Shown: positions 1-13,096, counted from the stretch's first letter. The stretch: 64,000 bases of DNA from Comamonas sp. Y33R10-2 (GCF_019355935.1 NZ_CP079925.1:1860001-1924000), one strand, 5' to 3'. Numbers and translations: made by a program. The notes: a model not told the origin generated them from the letters alone.

Positions 1-1964
1 GCCGCCTTCCAGGGGCGCAGCGTGCGCAGGCTGATCGTCGCGGTCTCCGCCTTGGCAGATGCACCGTTGGCGTAGTAGTAGCCTGCATCGGAAGATCCGT
101 TTTGCGTCAGGCCATTGCGACTGGCCCGGCGCACATAGCTAAAGCCCGCCTCCAGATCCGACGAGAGTTGCTGGCTGGCGGTAAAGGCCCATTCGTCCGA
201 ATGTGGAGTTTTTACACCATCAAAGCTGTTGTATTCAATCTTCCCGGGCTTGTTGATTTCCACACCCTTTTGGATTTGCTGGCTAAACAATGCACTTTTG
301 CCCTGCTTGAGCGCATAACCCAGCATGTCCTGCCCGTAATATCGCGACCAGCCCAGCCCCAGTTGCGTGCGGCCATTTCCCAGCACGTCCCAATCCAGCC
401 GGGCGCGGGGGGACAGGTTGGTGTTCTTCAAAAAGTCGTCACGCTCCAGTCGTGCCGCCGCCGTCAGCGCCCAGTTGCCCAATTGCATGGTGTCCGAGAC
501 AAACAGGCCCATGCTGTTGTAGTCCACCCCTACAGAGCCGGCACCGTATCGGTTGCGGGTGGTGATCTTCTGCGTGCCATTGAGCTGCAGCGTCTGCACC
601 AGGCTGTAGGCATCCTGATCGCGCACAAAGCTGGCATCGGTGCTTTGCAATTGCGCACCGGCATACACCTTGTGCTGCACGCTGCCCGTCTTAAACGCAT
701 CCCAGTCCATGCGCAGCTTGCCGGTGTACTGGCGCTGCTCCAGCGACTCCGTGCCGTAACCAATCGAGCTATAGCTAGACAAGCTCTTGTCCGCAAAGTT
801 CTGAATCACGAAGGTGTTGGTATCAGACTCACGCGCCGAGTCCAACTGGTCCACGCCAAAAGTCGCGGTCAACTTGCCGCTGGCCAGTTGCTGGTTCAGA
901 TCAAAAGCCAGGCCCATGGCCTTCTGGCGGTTCACCCACGAGGTATTGCCATAGCCGTTGGCGACTTGATTTTCCTGGCGATCAGAGTACTTGAGCAGCA
1001 GACTGCTGGACGTGCCGCCACCCCAGTTGGTGTGCAGCTTGGCCATGAGGTTGTCCACCGTATCTTTCGAGTCCCGCATCTCCTGCGTGCTGTTCTTACC
1101 GTTGAGAATGGGGGCCGAAGGGTCCAGCACCCGGGCTTGACGCTGAATTTGCGACTCGCGGCGCGAGAGCGAAATCAGCGCCGTTGTATCTTCCGTCAAG
1201 CGGAAGTCGCCATTCATGCTGGTGAAGTGTTTTTTCCAGGCCGAAGAGTAGCCGGGTTCGCCATTGCGCCATTCCTCCTGGTCCAGATCAGGCACTTGCT
1301 GCTGGGTCAGGTTGGAGCTGTTGAAGCTGCGCTTGATAGATATTTTGTTGCTGCCGGTCGGCGTCTTGATACGCGCATCCACCACCCCGCCCTGAAACTT
1401 GCCAAATTCCACAGGCACGCGGCTGTCATAGACCTTGACCTGGTCCACCAGATCGGTGTCGACGTTGTAGGCTTGGGCAAAGCCCGGCACATTGCCCACC
1501 TGCGGAATACCCGCCTGCTTGGACTGCGGATTAATGGAATTGGTGCCGCTGATGCCATCAATCAGGTACTGGTTCTGAAACGGACTCTCTCCATGCACCG
1601 AAAACGACTCGGGAGCCAAAGAGCCTCGATTGCCGCTATTGCTCATACTCGGGTCCAGACGCACTGCTGGGTGGTTGCTGATGAGCGATGTCAAATCACG
1701 GTTGCCTTCCGGCGTGGCATCCATCTCGGTGCGGTCATAGACCCGGGCATCCGTACGCTCGCCCTGTACATGCACGGTGGGCATTTCTTTTTCTGGCACA
1801 GAGCTCAGTGTCACACCTTGCACCTCTTGCGCCATGGCAGAGGAGCCGATCAACGCCGTAACCGCACAAGCCAGAATGGAAGGTGTGAGCTGAGCAGAAA
1901 GAGATGGCCGAGCTGACGCTAGGCGGGTGCCACTGGCACGGTCGCGATCAAAAGAGGAAGGCAT
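1..1964 (-). CDS. TonB-dependent outer-membrane receptor, C-terminus cut by window edge
   Basis: Outer-membrane receptor that would import a ligand, probably an iron chelate, using TonB energy. The reading frame is open from the ATG at 1964 to the left edge, giving about 654 residues without the last barrel strands. It starts with a signal peptide (hydrophobic stretch around residues 29-43, AMA cleavage motif near 43-45). A plug domain follows, with the signatures SFSVHGESPF and YLIDG and a VEFGKFQGGVVDARIK segment typical of plug-barrel junctions. The rest alternates aromatic and polar residues like beta-barrel strands. A Fur-like operator lies about 43-60 bp upstream, which supports iron regulation. 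The ligand cannot be told from sequence. The long open frame on the opposite strand here is a shadow. Confidence 0.88.
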   Translation of the reverse strand, partial: MPSSFDRDRASGTRLASARPSLSAQLTPSILACAVTALIGSSAMAQEVQGVTLSSVPEKEMPTVHVQGERTDARVYDRTEMDATPEGNRDLTSLISNHPAVRLDPSMSNSGNRGSLAPESFSVHGESPFQNQYLIDGISGTNSINPQSKQAGIPQVGNVPGFAQAYNVDTDLVDQVKVYDSRVPVEFGKFQGGVVDARIKTPTGSNKISIKRSFNSSNLTQQQVPDLDQEEWRNGEPGYSSAWKKHFTSMNGDFRLTEDTTALISLSRRESQIQRQARVLDPSAPILNGKNSTQEMRDSKDTVDNLMAKLHTNWGGGTSSSLLLKYSDRQENQVANGYGNTSWVNRQKAMGLAFDLNQQLASGKLTATFGVDQLDSARESDTNTFVIQNFADKSLSSYSSIGYGTESLEQRQYTGKLRMDWDAFKTGSVQHKVYAGAQLQSTDASFVRDQDAYSLVQTLQLNGTQKITTRNRYGAGSVGVDYNSMGLFVSDTMQLGNWALTAAARLERDDFLKNTNLSPRARLDWDVLGNGRTQLGLGWSRYYGQDMLGYALKQGKSALFSQQIQKGVEINKPGKIEYNSFDGVKTPHSDEWAFTASQQLSSDLEAGFSYVRRASRNGLTQNGSSDAGYYYANGASAKAETATISLRTLRPWKA

Positions 1965-2340
1965 GAGTTAGAAGTGGTAACGTGAACTTCGAATGAACAT
2001 CGAAGTGATAACGATTCTTATTCTAACAAAAACACTGCCTACTAGACATATAGGACACCACTTACATGTAAAGCTTTAGCGCCGAGTCAATGAGTTGCAC
2101 TTCCGAATAGCTAACTTGAGATGATTTACTCCATTTGGGCGTGCTCAAACAGTGGCTGTGTGGTGTAGGCAAGTCTTGGGCGTGGATTTGCTCGTTTCAA
2201 ACTGGAGTTTTGCGACAGCACCGATTTCAAGCAATCTGTAGGAAACCCCCTACACACACCAAAGCTAGAGGACGATAGGCTCGCAATACGTCTTCTGCAA
2301 TCATTTGATACATGTGTTACAGCAGTCCTAATGATTGAAC
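1965..2340. other. 376-bp divergent intergenic region, receptor / autotransporter
   Basis: Holds the start regions of two divergent genes and the Fur-like site at 2007-2023. I see no further gene. A short minus-strand frame covering 2126-2449 overlaps the autotransporter start and has no recognisable protein features. No convincing Shine-Dalgarno sequence precedes the autotransporter ATG at 2341. Confidence 0.5.
2007..2023 (-). promoter_or_regulatory. Putative Fur box upstream of the TonB-dependent receptor
   Basis: Read on the minus strand, the site is GAATAAGAATCGTTATC, an imperfect inverted repeat close to the Fur consensus (alternating GATAAT-type hexamers). It lies 43-59 bp upstream of the receptor ATG, where it could overlap the promoter. 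Binding is inferred from sequence likeness only. Confidence 0.55.
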
Positions 2341-5853
<3,513 letters not shown>

Positions 5854-5895
5854 GCAGTCAATCCAAGCCAGTTTAAGCAATTTGGAAAAACAAAG

Positions 5896-5920
5896 TGCCC
5901 GCAAAATGCGGGCATTTTTT
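5896..5920 (+). terminator. Rho-independent terminator after the autotransporter
   Basis: Seven-base-pair GC-rich stem TGCCCGC / GCGGGCA (5896-5902 with 5908-5914), a five-base loop, then a run of six T. It starts 42 bp after the autotransporter stop. Confidence 0.85.
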
Positions 5921-6005
5921 GTGACGAATCAAAAAGCGTCGAGCTTGGAGACCCACCTTAGACTTGAAAGTCAGGCTGTGCTTGCGTCTTGCTTGGGTAG
6001 CCATT

Positions 6006-6053
6006 GATCTCTCCAAATATGGCCTGCTATCAGGTCATTTTTAAAGAGAGATC
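6006..6053. repeat. Spaced 8-bp inverted repeat downstream of yebC-like gene
   Basis: GATCTCTC at 6006-6013 and GAGAGATC at 6046-6053 are perfect complements separated by 32 bp, which contain a smaller CCTG...CAGG hairpin. There is no T-run, so it is a weak terminator candidate for the minus-strand gene ending at 6091. Role unknown. Confidence 0.4.
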
Positions 6054-6090
6054 TTGCTTAGCTAATTGTTCAGAATATAGAGAACTGCTC

Positions 6091-6795
6091 TCAGTCAACC
6101 AGACCGGCGAAGACGTGTTGCACGTCATCGTCGTTTTCCAGACCAGCCAAGAAGTCTTGCACTTCTTCTTGCTGCTCGGCAGACAGGCTAGACATGCTGA
6201 CGGGGTTCTTGGCCTTGTAACCCAGCTTGACGGACAGAACCTTCACGCCATGCGATGGCAGGGTTTTGCTGACAGCGTCCAGATCGGCGATTTCGGTAAT
6301 GAACAAAGTCACGCCTTCTTCGTCGCCTGCTTCAAAGTCCTGAGCACCCGCTTCAATGGCAGCCATTTCCACGTCAGCGCCGCTTTCGGCTTCGCCTTCG
6401 ATCATGCCCACATGGTCAAAGTCCCATGCCACAGCGCTCATCTGACCCTTGCGGAAACACACGCGCATATTGGGCGCGGTACGGTTAGGGTTGTCGGTCA
6501 GGCATTCCACCATCACCGGCACGCGGTGAGGGGCGTAGCCCTCAAACAGCACGCTGGCGTAGTTCACTGCGTCAGCGCCAACGCCGGCGCCCTTTTTAAT
6601 AGCGCGGTCCAGCGTGTCCTTGGGCATGGAAGCCTTGCGGGCCGCTTCAACCGCCATACGCAGGCGCGAATTGGCTGCGGGGTCACCGCCGCCCAGACGG
6701 GCTGCGACCATGATTTCTTTGACCAGCTTGCCAAACAGCTTGCCCTTGGCATCGGCGACCAGCGCCTTGCCCTTTGCTTTCCATTGCGCGCCCAT
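6091..6795 (-). CDS. YebC/PmpR-family regulatory protein
   Basis: YebC-family protein of 234 residues. Members have been described as DNA-binding regulators and, more recently, as ribosome-associated factors that help translate difficult sequences. The family core is clear: [40 protein letters not shown] and the segment [19 protein letters not shown]. The C-terminus is acidic and ends in a short tail after the conserved [10 protein letters not shown] segment. The N-terminus [10 protein letters not shown] differs from the usual MAGHSKW of YebC, so this may be a divergent subfamily member. The ATG at 6795 has AAGGA about nine bases upstream. It appears monocistronic. Confidence 0.85.
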   Translation of the reverse strand: MGAQWKAKGKALVADAKGKLFGKLVKEIMVAARLGGGDPAANSRLRMAVEAARKASMPKDTLDRAIKKGAGVGADAVNYASVLFEGYAPHRVPVMVECLTDNPNRTAPNMRVCFRKGQMSAVAWDFDHVGMIEGEAESGADVEMAAIEAGAQDFEAGDEEGVTLFITEIADLDAVSKTLPSHGVKVLSVKLGYKAKNPVSMSSLSAEQQEEVQDFLAGLENDDDVQHVFAGLVD

Positions 6796-6947
6796 GGGTG
6801 CGATTCCTTGTTGATTGGTGAGAGACCAGCGCGCGTTGCGCAGAGTCTTGAGAAAAACTTGAACCGCTGGTTATACACCCGCTGGCAGGCTCTGGTGGGC
6901 CATTGAAGCAGTTGTTGACATGGCCTAGTGCCCAAGTTCAGCCAATT

Positions 6948-7355
6948 TCAGCGCAGAAAGCCATGCCGACGCAAAAAGTGCAGATAGACCAGCACCGCAC
7001 CCCAGAAGGCAAGCATCAGCAGCCAGATGACCACACTCCATACGTCATACACGCCATACCGACCCATGATTACCACCCCGGCGATCTGGCTGATCAGCGT
7101 GGTCAGCACATACAACCAACCCACGAGCACAGCGGCTTTGCTGCGCTGAAACAAAAGCCAGGCCATGGTCAAACTCAGCGCAGCGCCTAGCGCCATCCAG
7201 GCCTGCAAGCTCAGACCGTAACCCAGCGCTCCACCCGAAAAATCCATTTCCATCAGGCCCCAGGCTAGCATCAGGCCGGACCAAGCAAACAGCGCCATCA
7301 GCAGCACCAAACCTTTGCCCTGAGGCGCATTCCACAAAACGAGTCTTTCAGACAT
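6948..7355 (-). CDS. Small inner-membrane protein of unknown function
   Basis: Hypothetical integral membrane protein of 135 residues from the ATG at 7355; a TTG at 7364 would add three residues. Four hydrophobic segments are visible (about residues 15-33, 43-62, 72-94 and 100-123), which suggests four membrane helices. The C-terminus is basic (FLRRHGFLR) and probably cytoplasmic. I recognise no catalytic motif or named family. It lies between the yebC-like gene and the divergent SpmA/B-type gene, with no obvious operon partner. No clear ribosome-binding site was seen. Confidence 0.6.
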   Translation of the reverse strand: MSERLVLWNAPQGKGLVLLMALFAWSGLMLAWGLMEMDFSGGALGYGLSLQAWMALGAALSLTMAWLLFQRSKAAVLVGWLYVLTTLISQIAGVVIMGRYGVYDVWSVVIWLLMLAFWGAVLVYLHFLRRHGFLR

Positions 7356-7561
7356 ACAGGCCAATCAACGCACAAACATTCGACAGCGAAATAGATGAGA
7401 TACACAAGAAGTGCAGAACCAACCTTACCAACCGCACCAACCCAACCAGCAAGCGCAGCCGAGCATAGCAGTGACTTTGTCATCGATGTGCGGCGGCATA
7501 GACGCAACCCGTGCCTGGCAAACGCATAATCAACGCCAATTCAGGACACCGATAGGTCTTT

Positions 7562-8791
7562 ATGCTCAATGCCTTGTGGCTGGGTTTCTTTTTGGTAGCA
7601 GCTGTGGCCGCGCTAGCGCAGTGGCTCATCGGCGGTCAGGCCGATGTGTTTTCCGGCATGGTGCAAGCCCTGTTCTCCATGGCCAAGCTATCGGTCGAGG
7701 TGATGGTGCTGCTGTTTGGCACGCTCACGCTGTGGCTAGGCTTTTTGCGCATTGCTGAAAAGGCGGGCGTGGTCGAATGGCTGGCCAAGGTGTTGGGGCC
7801 GCTGTTTGCCAAATTGATGCCCGAAGTGCCGCGCGGCCACCCGGCGCTGGGCCTGATTACGCTGAACTTTGCTGCCAACGGACTGGGGCTGGATAACGCG
7901 GCTACGCCTATGGGCCTTAAAGCGATGCGATCGCTGCAGGAGCTGAACCCGCGCCCGGACAGTGCATCCAATGCGCAAATTCTGTTTCTGGTGCTCAACG
8001 CGTCATCGCTCACCTTGCTGCCCGTCACCATCTTCATGTACCGCATGCAGCAAGGTGCGCCAGACCCAACGCTGGTTTTTTTGCCCATCTTGCTGGCCAC
8101 TTCCGCTTCGACTTTAGTGGGTTTGCTCAGCGTGGCTATCGTGCAGCGACTGCCCATCTTCAGCCCCGCGGTGCTGGCCTATTTGCTGCCTGTGGCGCTG
8201 GCGCTGGGTGCTTTTATGGCCTTTCTCACCACGCTGAGCGCGGCGGCGCTGGCCCAGCTTTCTTCGTTGATGGGCAACCTCACGCTGTTTGCCCTGATCG
8301 TGCTGTTTGTGGGGCTGGGCGCTTACCGCAAAGTCGCTGTGTACGACAGCTTTATCGAAGGCGCCAAAGAAGGCTTTGATGTGGCCAAAAGCCTGCTGCC
8401 CTACCTCGTGGCCATGCTTTGCGCCGTGGGCGTGTTTCGCGCATCAGGGGCGCTGGAATATGCACTGTCAGCCATTCGCTGGGTGGTAGATGCCGTGGGC
8501 ATGGACGCCCGCTTTGTCGACGCCCTGCCCACTGCGCTGGTCAAACCGTTCTCGGGCAGTGCCGCCCGCGCCATGCTGATTGAGACCATGCAAAGCCAAG
8601 GCGTGGACAGCTTTGCCGCCCTAGCCGCCGCCACCATTCAAGGCAGCACAGAAACCACCTTTTACGTGCTGGCCGTGTACTTTGGCGCCGTAGGCATTCA
8701 ACGCGCCCGCCACGCCGTGCCCTGCGCGCTGCTGGCCGAGTTGGCTGGCGTGGTCGCCGCCATTGTGGTTTGCTATCAATTTTTTGGTTAA
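7562..8791 (+). CDS. Nucleoside-recognition (Gate) domain membrane protein, SpmA-SpmB-like fusion
   Basis: Polytopic inner-membrane protein of 409 residues that joins two Gate-type domains. The N-terminal half resembles SpmA (segment NFAANGLGLDNAATPMGLKA) and the C-terminal half SpmB (KSLLPYLVAMLCAVGVFRASG, GSTETTFYVLAVYFGAVGI). In Bacillus the two halves are separate spore-maturation proteins; in Gram-negative bacteria a fused form is common and its substrate is unknown. Ten or so hydrophobic helices are visible. ATG 7562 gives the natural hydrophobic N-terminus. A separate small gene follows after 61 bp. Confidence 0.85.
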   Translation: MLNALWLGFFLVAAVAALAQWLIGGQADVFSGMVQALFSMAKLSVEVMVLLFGTLTLWLGFLRIAEKAGVVEWLAKVLGPLFAKLMPEVPRGHPALGLITLNFAANGLGLDNAATPMGLKAMRSLQELNPRPDSASNAQILFLVLNASSLTLLPVTIFMYRMQQGAPDPTLVFLPILLATSASTLVGLLSVAIVQRLPIFSPAVLAYLLPVALALGAFMAFLTTLSAAALAQLSSLMGNLTLFALIVLFVGLGAYRKVAVYDSFIEGAKEGFDVAKSLLPYLVAMLCAVGVFRASGALEYALSAIRWVVDAVGMDARFVDALPTALVKPFSGSAARAMLIETMQSQGVDSFAALAAATIQGSTETTFYVLAVYFGAVGIQRARHAVPCALLAELAGVVAAIVVCYQFFG

Positions 8792-8852
8792 AGCCTAACA
8801 TTGACAAGCACTGCAAGCCGATTTGTGAATATTAAATTCAAAGATAAGCCGT

Positions 8853-9470
8853 ATGAGCACAGAGCCCGCCCAACTGTTTCAGACCTCATGGCAGCGCTGC
8901 TGGGCACACCTCAATCTGACAGCGCCCGCTGATCTTCAGCAGTGCCTGCTGGCCGCTTATGCAGAGCCTCAGCGCCACTATCACACCCAGCAGCATCTGG
9001 CTGAATGCTTGGCGCACTTTGATGCCGCCGAGCAGCAAGCCCAGCACCCCGGCGAGGTAGCCATTGCGCTGTGGTTTCACGATGCCATCTACGACATCAA
9101 AGCCAAAGACAATGAACTGCGCAGCGCTGAATGGGCTGTACGAGTTCTCAAAAACTGCGGCGCGGCGCAAGAGGTCTGCCAGCGCGTACATGCCCTCATC
9201 ATGGCGACCTGTCACACCGTCACGCCCGTTGAGCCCGACGCCAAACTGCTGGTCGACATAGACCTCGCCATCCTCGGCGCCAGCCCAGAGCGCTTTGCCG
9301 AGTACGACGAGCAAGTCGCCGCCGAATACTCATGGGTGCCGCGATGGGTCTATGCCTTTAAGCGCAAGCAAGTTCTCAAAAGCTTTTTGCAGCGCGACGC
9401 TATTTACACCACGCCCCACTTTCACCAACGGCTTGAGGCGCAGGCGCGGCGCAACTTAGGGCAGATCTAA
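8853..9470 (+). CDS. HD-domain predicted metal-dependent phosphohydrolase
   Basis: Soluble protein of 205 residues of the COG4339-like HD superfamily. The metal-binding features are a first His in HYHTQQHLAECL (around residue 43), the HD pair in IALWFHDAIYD (around residues 71-75) and a later Asp in LLVDIDLAILG. These suggest a phosphomonoesterase or phosphodiesterase activity; the substrate is unknown. The gene follows the SpmA/B-type gene with 61 bp between them and is convergent with the flavin reductase gene. Length fits the family. Confidence 0.8.
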   Translation: MSTEPAQLFQTSWQRCWAHLNLTAPADLQQCLLAAYAEPQRHYHTQQHLAECLAHFDAAEQQAQHPGEVAIALWFHDAIYDIKAKDNELRSAEWAVRVLKNCGAAQEVCQRVHALIMATCHTVTPVEPDAKLLVDIDLAILGASPERFAEYDEQVAAEYSWVPRWVYAFKRKQVLKSFLQRDAIYTTPHFHQRLEAQARRNLGQI

Positions 9471-9496
9471 GTCACTGCCGAAAACTGCAAGTCCCT

Positions 9497-10150
9497 TCAC
9501 ATCTCATCGATCACCGTGCTGGCCGCACCGCTTTGGGCTTGGGCCTTACCTTCATGCGCCTCAATGGCAAAGCGACCCCGGCAGTCGACATAAAAACTGG
9601 CTCCAAAGCGCCCCACGGGGAAGAACTCTTGCAGGCGCACGCGCCATTTTTCGGTGTCTACCAGCCCTTCGCGCACGGCCAGCCATTGCACCCTGCCAAT
9701 AAAGACATAACGGCTTTGCGTCTCCAGCGTCTCATGCAGCACGCATTCAAAGGCCACCGGAGCCTCGGCAATACGCGGGGGTTTTACGCTTTGTGAGGGC
9801 GTAGCCGTCAGCCCCGTATACAGCAGCTCGCTTTGCTCTGGCGGCAGGCGGTCGCCACAACGGTGCATGGCAGCGGCCATGGCTTCATCGGTGATGTGAA
9901 CCACAAATTCGCCCGTGCGCAAGATGTTGCTAGCTGTGTCTTTTTGCGCCGCATCTTGCACCTTGTTAATGCTGAGCATGACCACCGGCGGGTCCTCGCC
10001 CATCATGTTGAACATGCTAAAAGGCGCGGCGTTTACCGTGCCGTCAGGCCCCAGCGTGGTTACCAATGCAATCGGGCGCGGCACGATCAGGCTGGACATT
10101 AATTTGTAGCGGGCATAGGTATCGAGTTGAGAAAAATCGATCTCGGTCAT
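9497..10150 (-). CDS. Flavin reductase-like domain protein (FMN-binding)
   Basis: Protein of 217 residues of the flavin reductase-like (DIM6/NTAB) family, which binds FMN and may supply reduced flavin to a monooxygenase. The family motif runs from LMSSLIVPRPIALVTT through GTVNAAPFSMFNMM to PPVVMLSI. I chose the ATG at 10150 because AAAGAGA lies just upstream; an upstream ATG at 10180 would add ten residues. It is divergent from an NMT1-type binding protein, a pairing that could mean a shared substrate, possibly an organosulfur or aromatic compound, but no monooxygenase is present nearby. Confidence 0.83.
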   Translation of the reverse strand: MTEIDFSQLDTYARYKLMSSLIVPRPIALVTTLGPDGTVNAAPFSMFNMMGEDPPVVMLSINKVQDAAQKDTASNILRTGEFVVHITDEAMAAAMHRCGDRLPPEQSELLYTGLTATPSQSVKPPRIAEAPVAFECVLHETLETQSRYVFIGRVQWLAVREGLVDTEKWRVRLQEFFPVGRFGASFYVDCRGRFAIEAHEGKAQAQSGAASTVIDEM

Positions 10151-10447
10151 GGCGGTCTCTTTTATAGCGGTTTCTATCAATCTCTAATTCAGATTTGATA
10201 TGGATTCAATAGCAGTCAGTGGAATCAATTCATAGACTTGACGGCTATTTCTGCAATATTCATGCCCGCAAAAATCGAGCGTATTAACGTGTTTTTGCAC
10301 CAGCGAATGCACTGTTTTCGAACCAACACGTAAGCAGCGCACCAACAAAGTGCAAACATCACAGCCATGCACTTTGTATACAACTTGGCATCGATCTTGC
10401 GCACTGGCTTGTCATCTTTATCGCGATTGACTCAACGAGGATTTCTC

Positions 10448-11470
10448 ATGCGCAAACGACTTTTTCTGCAAGCTGCCGCAACCGCCATCGCTATGACATG
10501 GGGCAGCGCTCAGGCTGCAGAAACGCCGCTCAAATTTCAGCTGGACTGGCGCTTTGAAGGGCCCGCTGCCCTCTTCGTTCACCCCGAGCAAAAAGGCTAC
10601 TTCAAGCAAGCGGGTCTGAACGTGAGTGTGGAAGCTGCCAGCGGCGCGGGCGCAATCCAGCGCGTGGCATCGGGCACGCATGATCTGGGCTTTGCCGACC
10701 TCGCCGCGCTGATGGAGTTTCACGCCAACAACCCCGACGCGCCTATCAAGCCCGTTGCCGTCATGGTGATCTACAACACCACGCCTGCTTCCGTCATGGC
10801 GCTCAAAAAATCCGGCATTACCAAGGCCAGCGACCTGACGGGTAAAAAGCTGGGCGCCCCTATTTTTGATGCGGGCCGCCGCACCTTCCCCATCTTTGCG
10901 CAAGCCAATGGCGTGGGTGATGTGCAGTGGAGCACCATGGACCCACAGCTGCGTGAAACCATGCTGGCGCGCGGTGACTTGGATGCGGTGACGGGCTACA
11001 CCTTCACCAGCCTGCTCAACCTGGAAGCGCGGGGCGTCAAGCCCGAAGACGTGGTCGTGCTGCCTTACGCCACGCACGGCGTGCAACTCTACGGCAACGT
11101 CATCATTGCCAGCCCCAAGCTGTTAGCTGAAAAGCCCGAAGCTGTGCGCGCCTTCCTCAAGGCCTTTGCCAAGGGCGCCAAAGAAGCCATCGCCAGCCCT
11201 GAAGCCGCCATTGCATCGATGAAAGCCAAGGACGGACTGGTCAACACCCCGCTGGAAGTCAAACGCCTGAAGCTGACCATAGAGACCGCTATTGACAGCA
11301 AGGGAGCACGCGAGGAAGGCTTTGGCCAGCTGCGCACCGAGCGCCTGGGCAAAATGGCCGAGCAAGTGGCCAAGGCCTATGCCACCAAGAACCCTGTGCC
11401 CGTGAACGCTGTGTGGAATGGCAGCTTTTTGCCCAGTGCTGCAGAGCTGGATATCTTGCCCAAGCGCTGA
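10448..11470 (+). CDS. NMT1/THI5-type ABC transporter substrate-binding protein, orphan
   Basis: Periplasmic solute-binding protein of 340 residues, of the family that binds sulfonates, nitrate, taurine, pyrimidine precursors or aromatic acids. The signal peptide is MRKRLFLQAAATAIAMTW followed by AQAA. The mature part opens with FQLDWRFEGPAALFVHPEQK and contains the conserved GYFKQAGLNV and GTHDLGFADLAAL segments. The ATG at 10448 has GAGG eight bases upstream. An in-frame ATG at 10367 would bury the signal peptide. No permease or ATPase gene is adjacent, so it must share a transporter encoded elsewhere or act as a sensor. A terminator follows. Confidence 0.87.
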   Translation: MRKRLFLQAAATAIAMTWGSAQAAETPLKFQLDWRFEGPAALFVHPEQKGYFKQAGLNVSVEAASGAGAIQRVASGTHDLGFADLAALMEFHANNPDAPIKPVAVMVIYNTTPASVMALKKSGITKASDLTGKKLGAPIFDAGRRTFPIFAQANGVGDVQWSTMDPQLRETMLARGDLDAVTGYTFTSLLNLEARGVKPEDVVVLPYATHGVQLYGNVIIASPKLLAEKPEAVRAFLKAFAKGAKEAIASPEAAIASMKAKDGLVNTPLEVKRLKLTIETAIDSKGAREEGFGQLRTERLGKMAEQVAKAYATKNPVPVNAVWNGSFLPSAAELDILPKR

Positions 11471-11489
11471 TAGCAAATCACGCAAAGAA

Positions 11490-11526
11490 AAGGCTGCTCC
11501 CGCATTAATCGGGAGCAGCCTTTTTT
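11490..11526. terminator. Strong terminator between convergent genes
   Basis: Perfect 13-bp stem (11490-11502 with 11510-11522), seven-base loop, T-run to 11526 on the plus strand and an A-run before it, so it can serve both the binding-protein gene and the convergent sbcB gene. Confidence 0.92.
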
Positions 11527-11546
11527 AACGGGCAAAACTAGGTCGA

Positions 11547-12986
11547 TCAGACCTCAGGCACGATCCCATCGGCATAGTCATACAGCGCACCCAGGATTTC
11601 CTCGGCCCGCTCATCGGCGGTTTCGGACAGCGTGTCGATCATGGCGAACATTTGCTCAGCCGTGCGCGCTTTGCCTGCGCCTTCGATCAGGCAGGCGGCG
11701 CGGTGCTCCTCCCAGCGCTGCTGCTCGTCGGCGTTGAGCGTCATGGGGAAGTTACGCGCGCGGTAGCGCCAGACCAGCTCGCCCAAACGTGCGTCGTCAA
11801 AACCAGTTTTATCCAGCGCCAGCTCTTGCGGCGACAGGCGCTTGATGCGCTCTAAGCGGCGGCGGTCTTCATTGCCCACAAAACCGCCATACAGGTCTTG
11901 ATCGGCATCCAGCGGCTCGCCCGCTTCGCGGGTGAACACGGCCTTCCACTGCGCGCTCATGTCAGGCAGGTCGCGGGCAATGGCGGCGTATTGCAGGGCT
12001 TGCTCCATGTCAACGCCCCACTTTTCAGCCATGGCGGGGCTAAGCGTCTTAAGACTACCCACCACCATCGGCGATTTGTTGACGTGAATACTCTTAATGG
12101 GCAGGCGCATCACGCCCTCTGGCAGATCCGCTTGGCGGGTAAACATGCGCAGGCGTAGCTCTTCGATGCTGATGCCCGCTAACTCACTGGGGTCTGCCGA
12201 TAAATCCCAGCAGATGACTTCGTTCTTATTCGTTGGGTGCGTGGCCAGCGGCCACATCGCCGCAATACATCCGCGTGCGGGGCTGATCATGCCGGTCACA
12301 TGCAAGAACGGGCGGGCATGCTCTTGCGTGGCGGGCAGGCCCATCTCGCGCAGTGCGCCCTCTTTTTTGTGCAAGCCAAAAGCAAAGTCAAACAAACGCG
12401 GCTGTTTGCTGCGGATGAGTTTGGCCAGCCCGATGGTGGCGCGCACATCGCTCAATGCATCGTGAGCCTGCTCATGCAGCAGGCCGTTGGCACGGGCCAA
12501 GTCTTCGAGCTTGAAGCTGGGGGTGCCGTCTTCCTTGGTCGGCCATTGGATGCCATCGGGGCGCAGCGCATAAACCATGCGCACGACATCGAGCAAATCC
12601 CAGCGGCCACAGCCGTTTTGCCATTCGCGGGCATAGGGCTCGGTGAGGTTGCGCCAGAACATGAAGCGTGTGACTTCATCGTCAAAGCGAATAGTGTTGT
12701 AGCCCACGCCCACGGTGCCGGGCTGGGCCAGTTGGGCCTCAATCAAGGCCGAAAATTCATGCTCAGGCACGCCCTCCTCCAGCGCGCGCTGGGGGGTAAT
12801 GCCGGTGATGAGGCAGGCCTGCGGGTCGGGCAGGTAGTCATTGGCAGGCTGGCAGTACCACATGACGGGATCGCCAATCTCGTTGAGTTCCGCGTCCGTG
12901 CGTATGCCGGCAAACTGCGCCGGGCGGTCATAGCGCGGCTGGGCGCCAAAAGTTTCGTAGTCGTGCCAAAAGAAGGTATGAGCCAT
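11547..12986 (-). CDS. sbcB: Exodeoxyribonuclease I
   Basis: Single-strand-specific 3'-5' exonuclease of 479 residues, close to the 475 of the E. coli enzyme. It acts in mismatch repair and recombination. The DEDDh exonuclease domain is complete: HDYETFGAQ (Asp9, Glu11) in the first motif, GYNTIRFDDEV in the second and EQAHDALSDVRATIGLA in the third. The downstream SH3-like and C-terminal helical regions are recognisable in MWPLATHPTNKNEVICWDLS and WRYRARNFP. It looks monocistronic, with the convergent terminator next to its stop. Confidence 0.95.
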   Translation of the reverse strand: MAHTFFWHDYETFGAQPRYDRPAQFAGIRTDAELNEIGDPVMWYCQPANDYLPDPQACLITGITPQRALEEGVPEHEFSALIEAQLAQPGTVGVGYNTIRFDDEVTRFMFWRNLTEPYAREWQNGCGRWDLLDVVRMVYALRPDGIQWPTKEDGTPSFKLEDLARANGLLHEQAHDALSDVRATIGLAKLIRSKQPRLFDFAFGLHKKEGALREMGLPATQEHARPFLHVTGMISPARGCIAAMWPLATHPTNKNEVICWDLSADPSELAGISIEELRLRMFTRQADLPEGVMRLPIKSIHVNKSPMVVGSLKTLSPAMAEKWGVDMEQALQYAAIARDLPDMSAQWKAVFTREAGEPLDADQDLYGGFVGNEDRRRLERIKRLSPQELALDKTGFDDARLGELVWRYRARNFPMTLNADEQQRWEEHRAACLIEGAGKARTAEQMFAMIDTLSETADERAEEILGALYDYADGIVPEV

Positions 12987-13096
12987 GGGGCGAAAGTATG
13001 CCTGTGAAGCAGTTACTCACAAGGAAAAGAGCTAAATCGGCCTTTAGCCATTGATATACATAGACTTATAGCTATGAAAAAAGGAGTTATTCTGAC

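Noticed and set aside
102..1916. Plus-strand open frame of 604 codons
   Set aside because: It lies antisense to the TonB-dependent receptor, whose minus-strand frame has clear signal peptide and plug motifs. The plus frame has no recognisable protein features.
12237..13007. Plus-strand frame of 256 codons
   Set aside because: Antisense to sbcB, which has complete exonuclease motifs.
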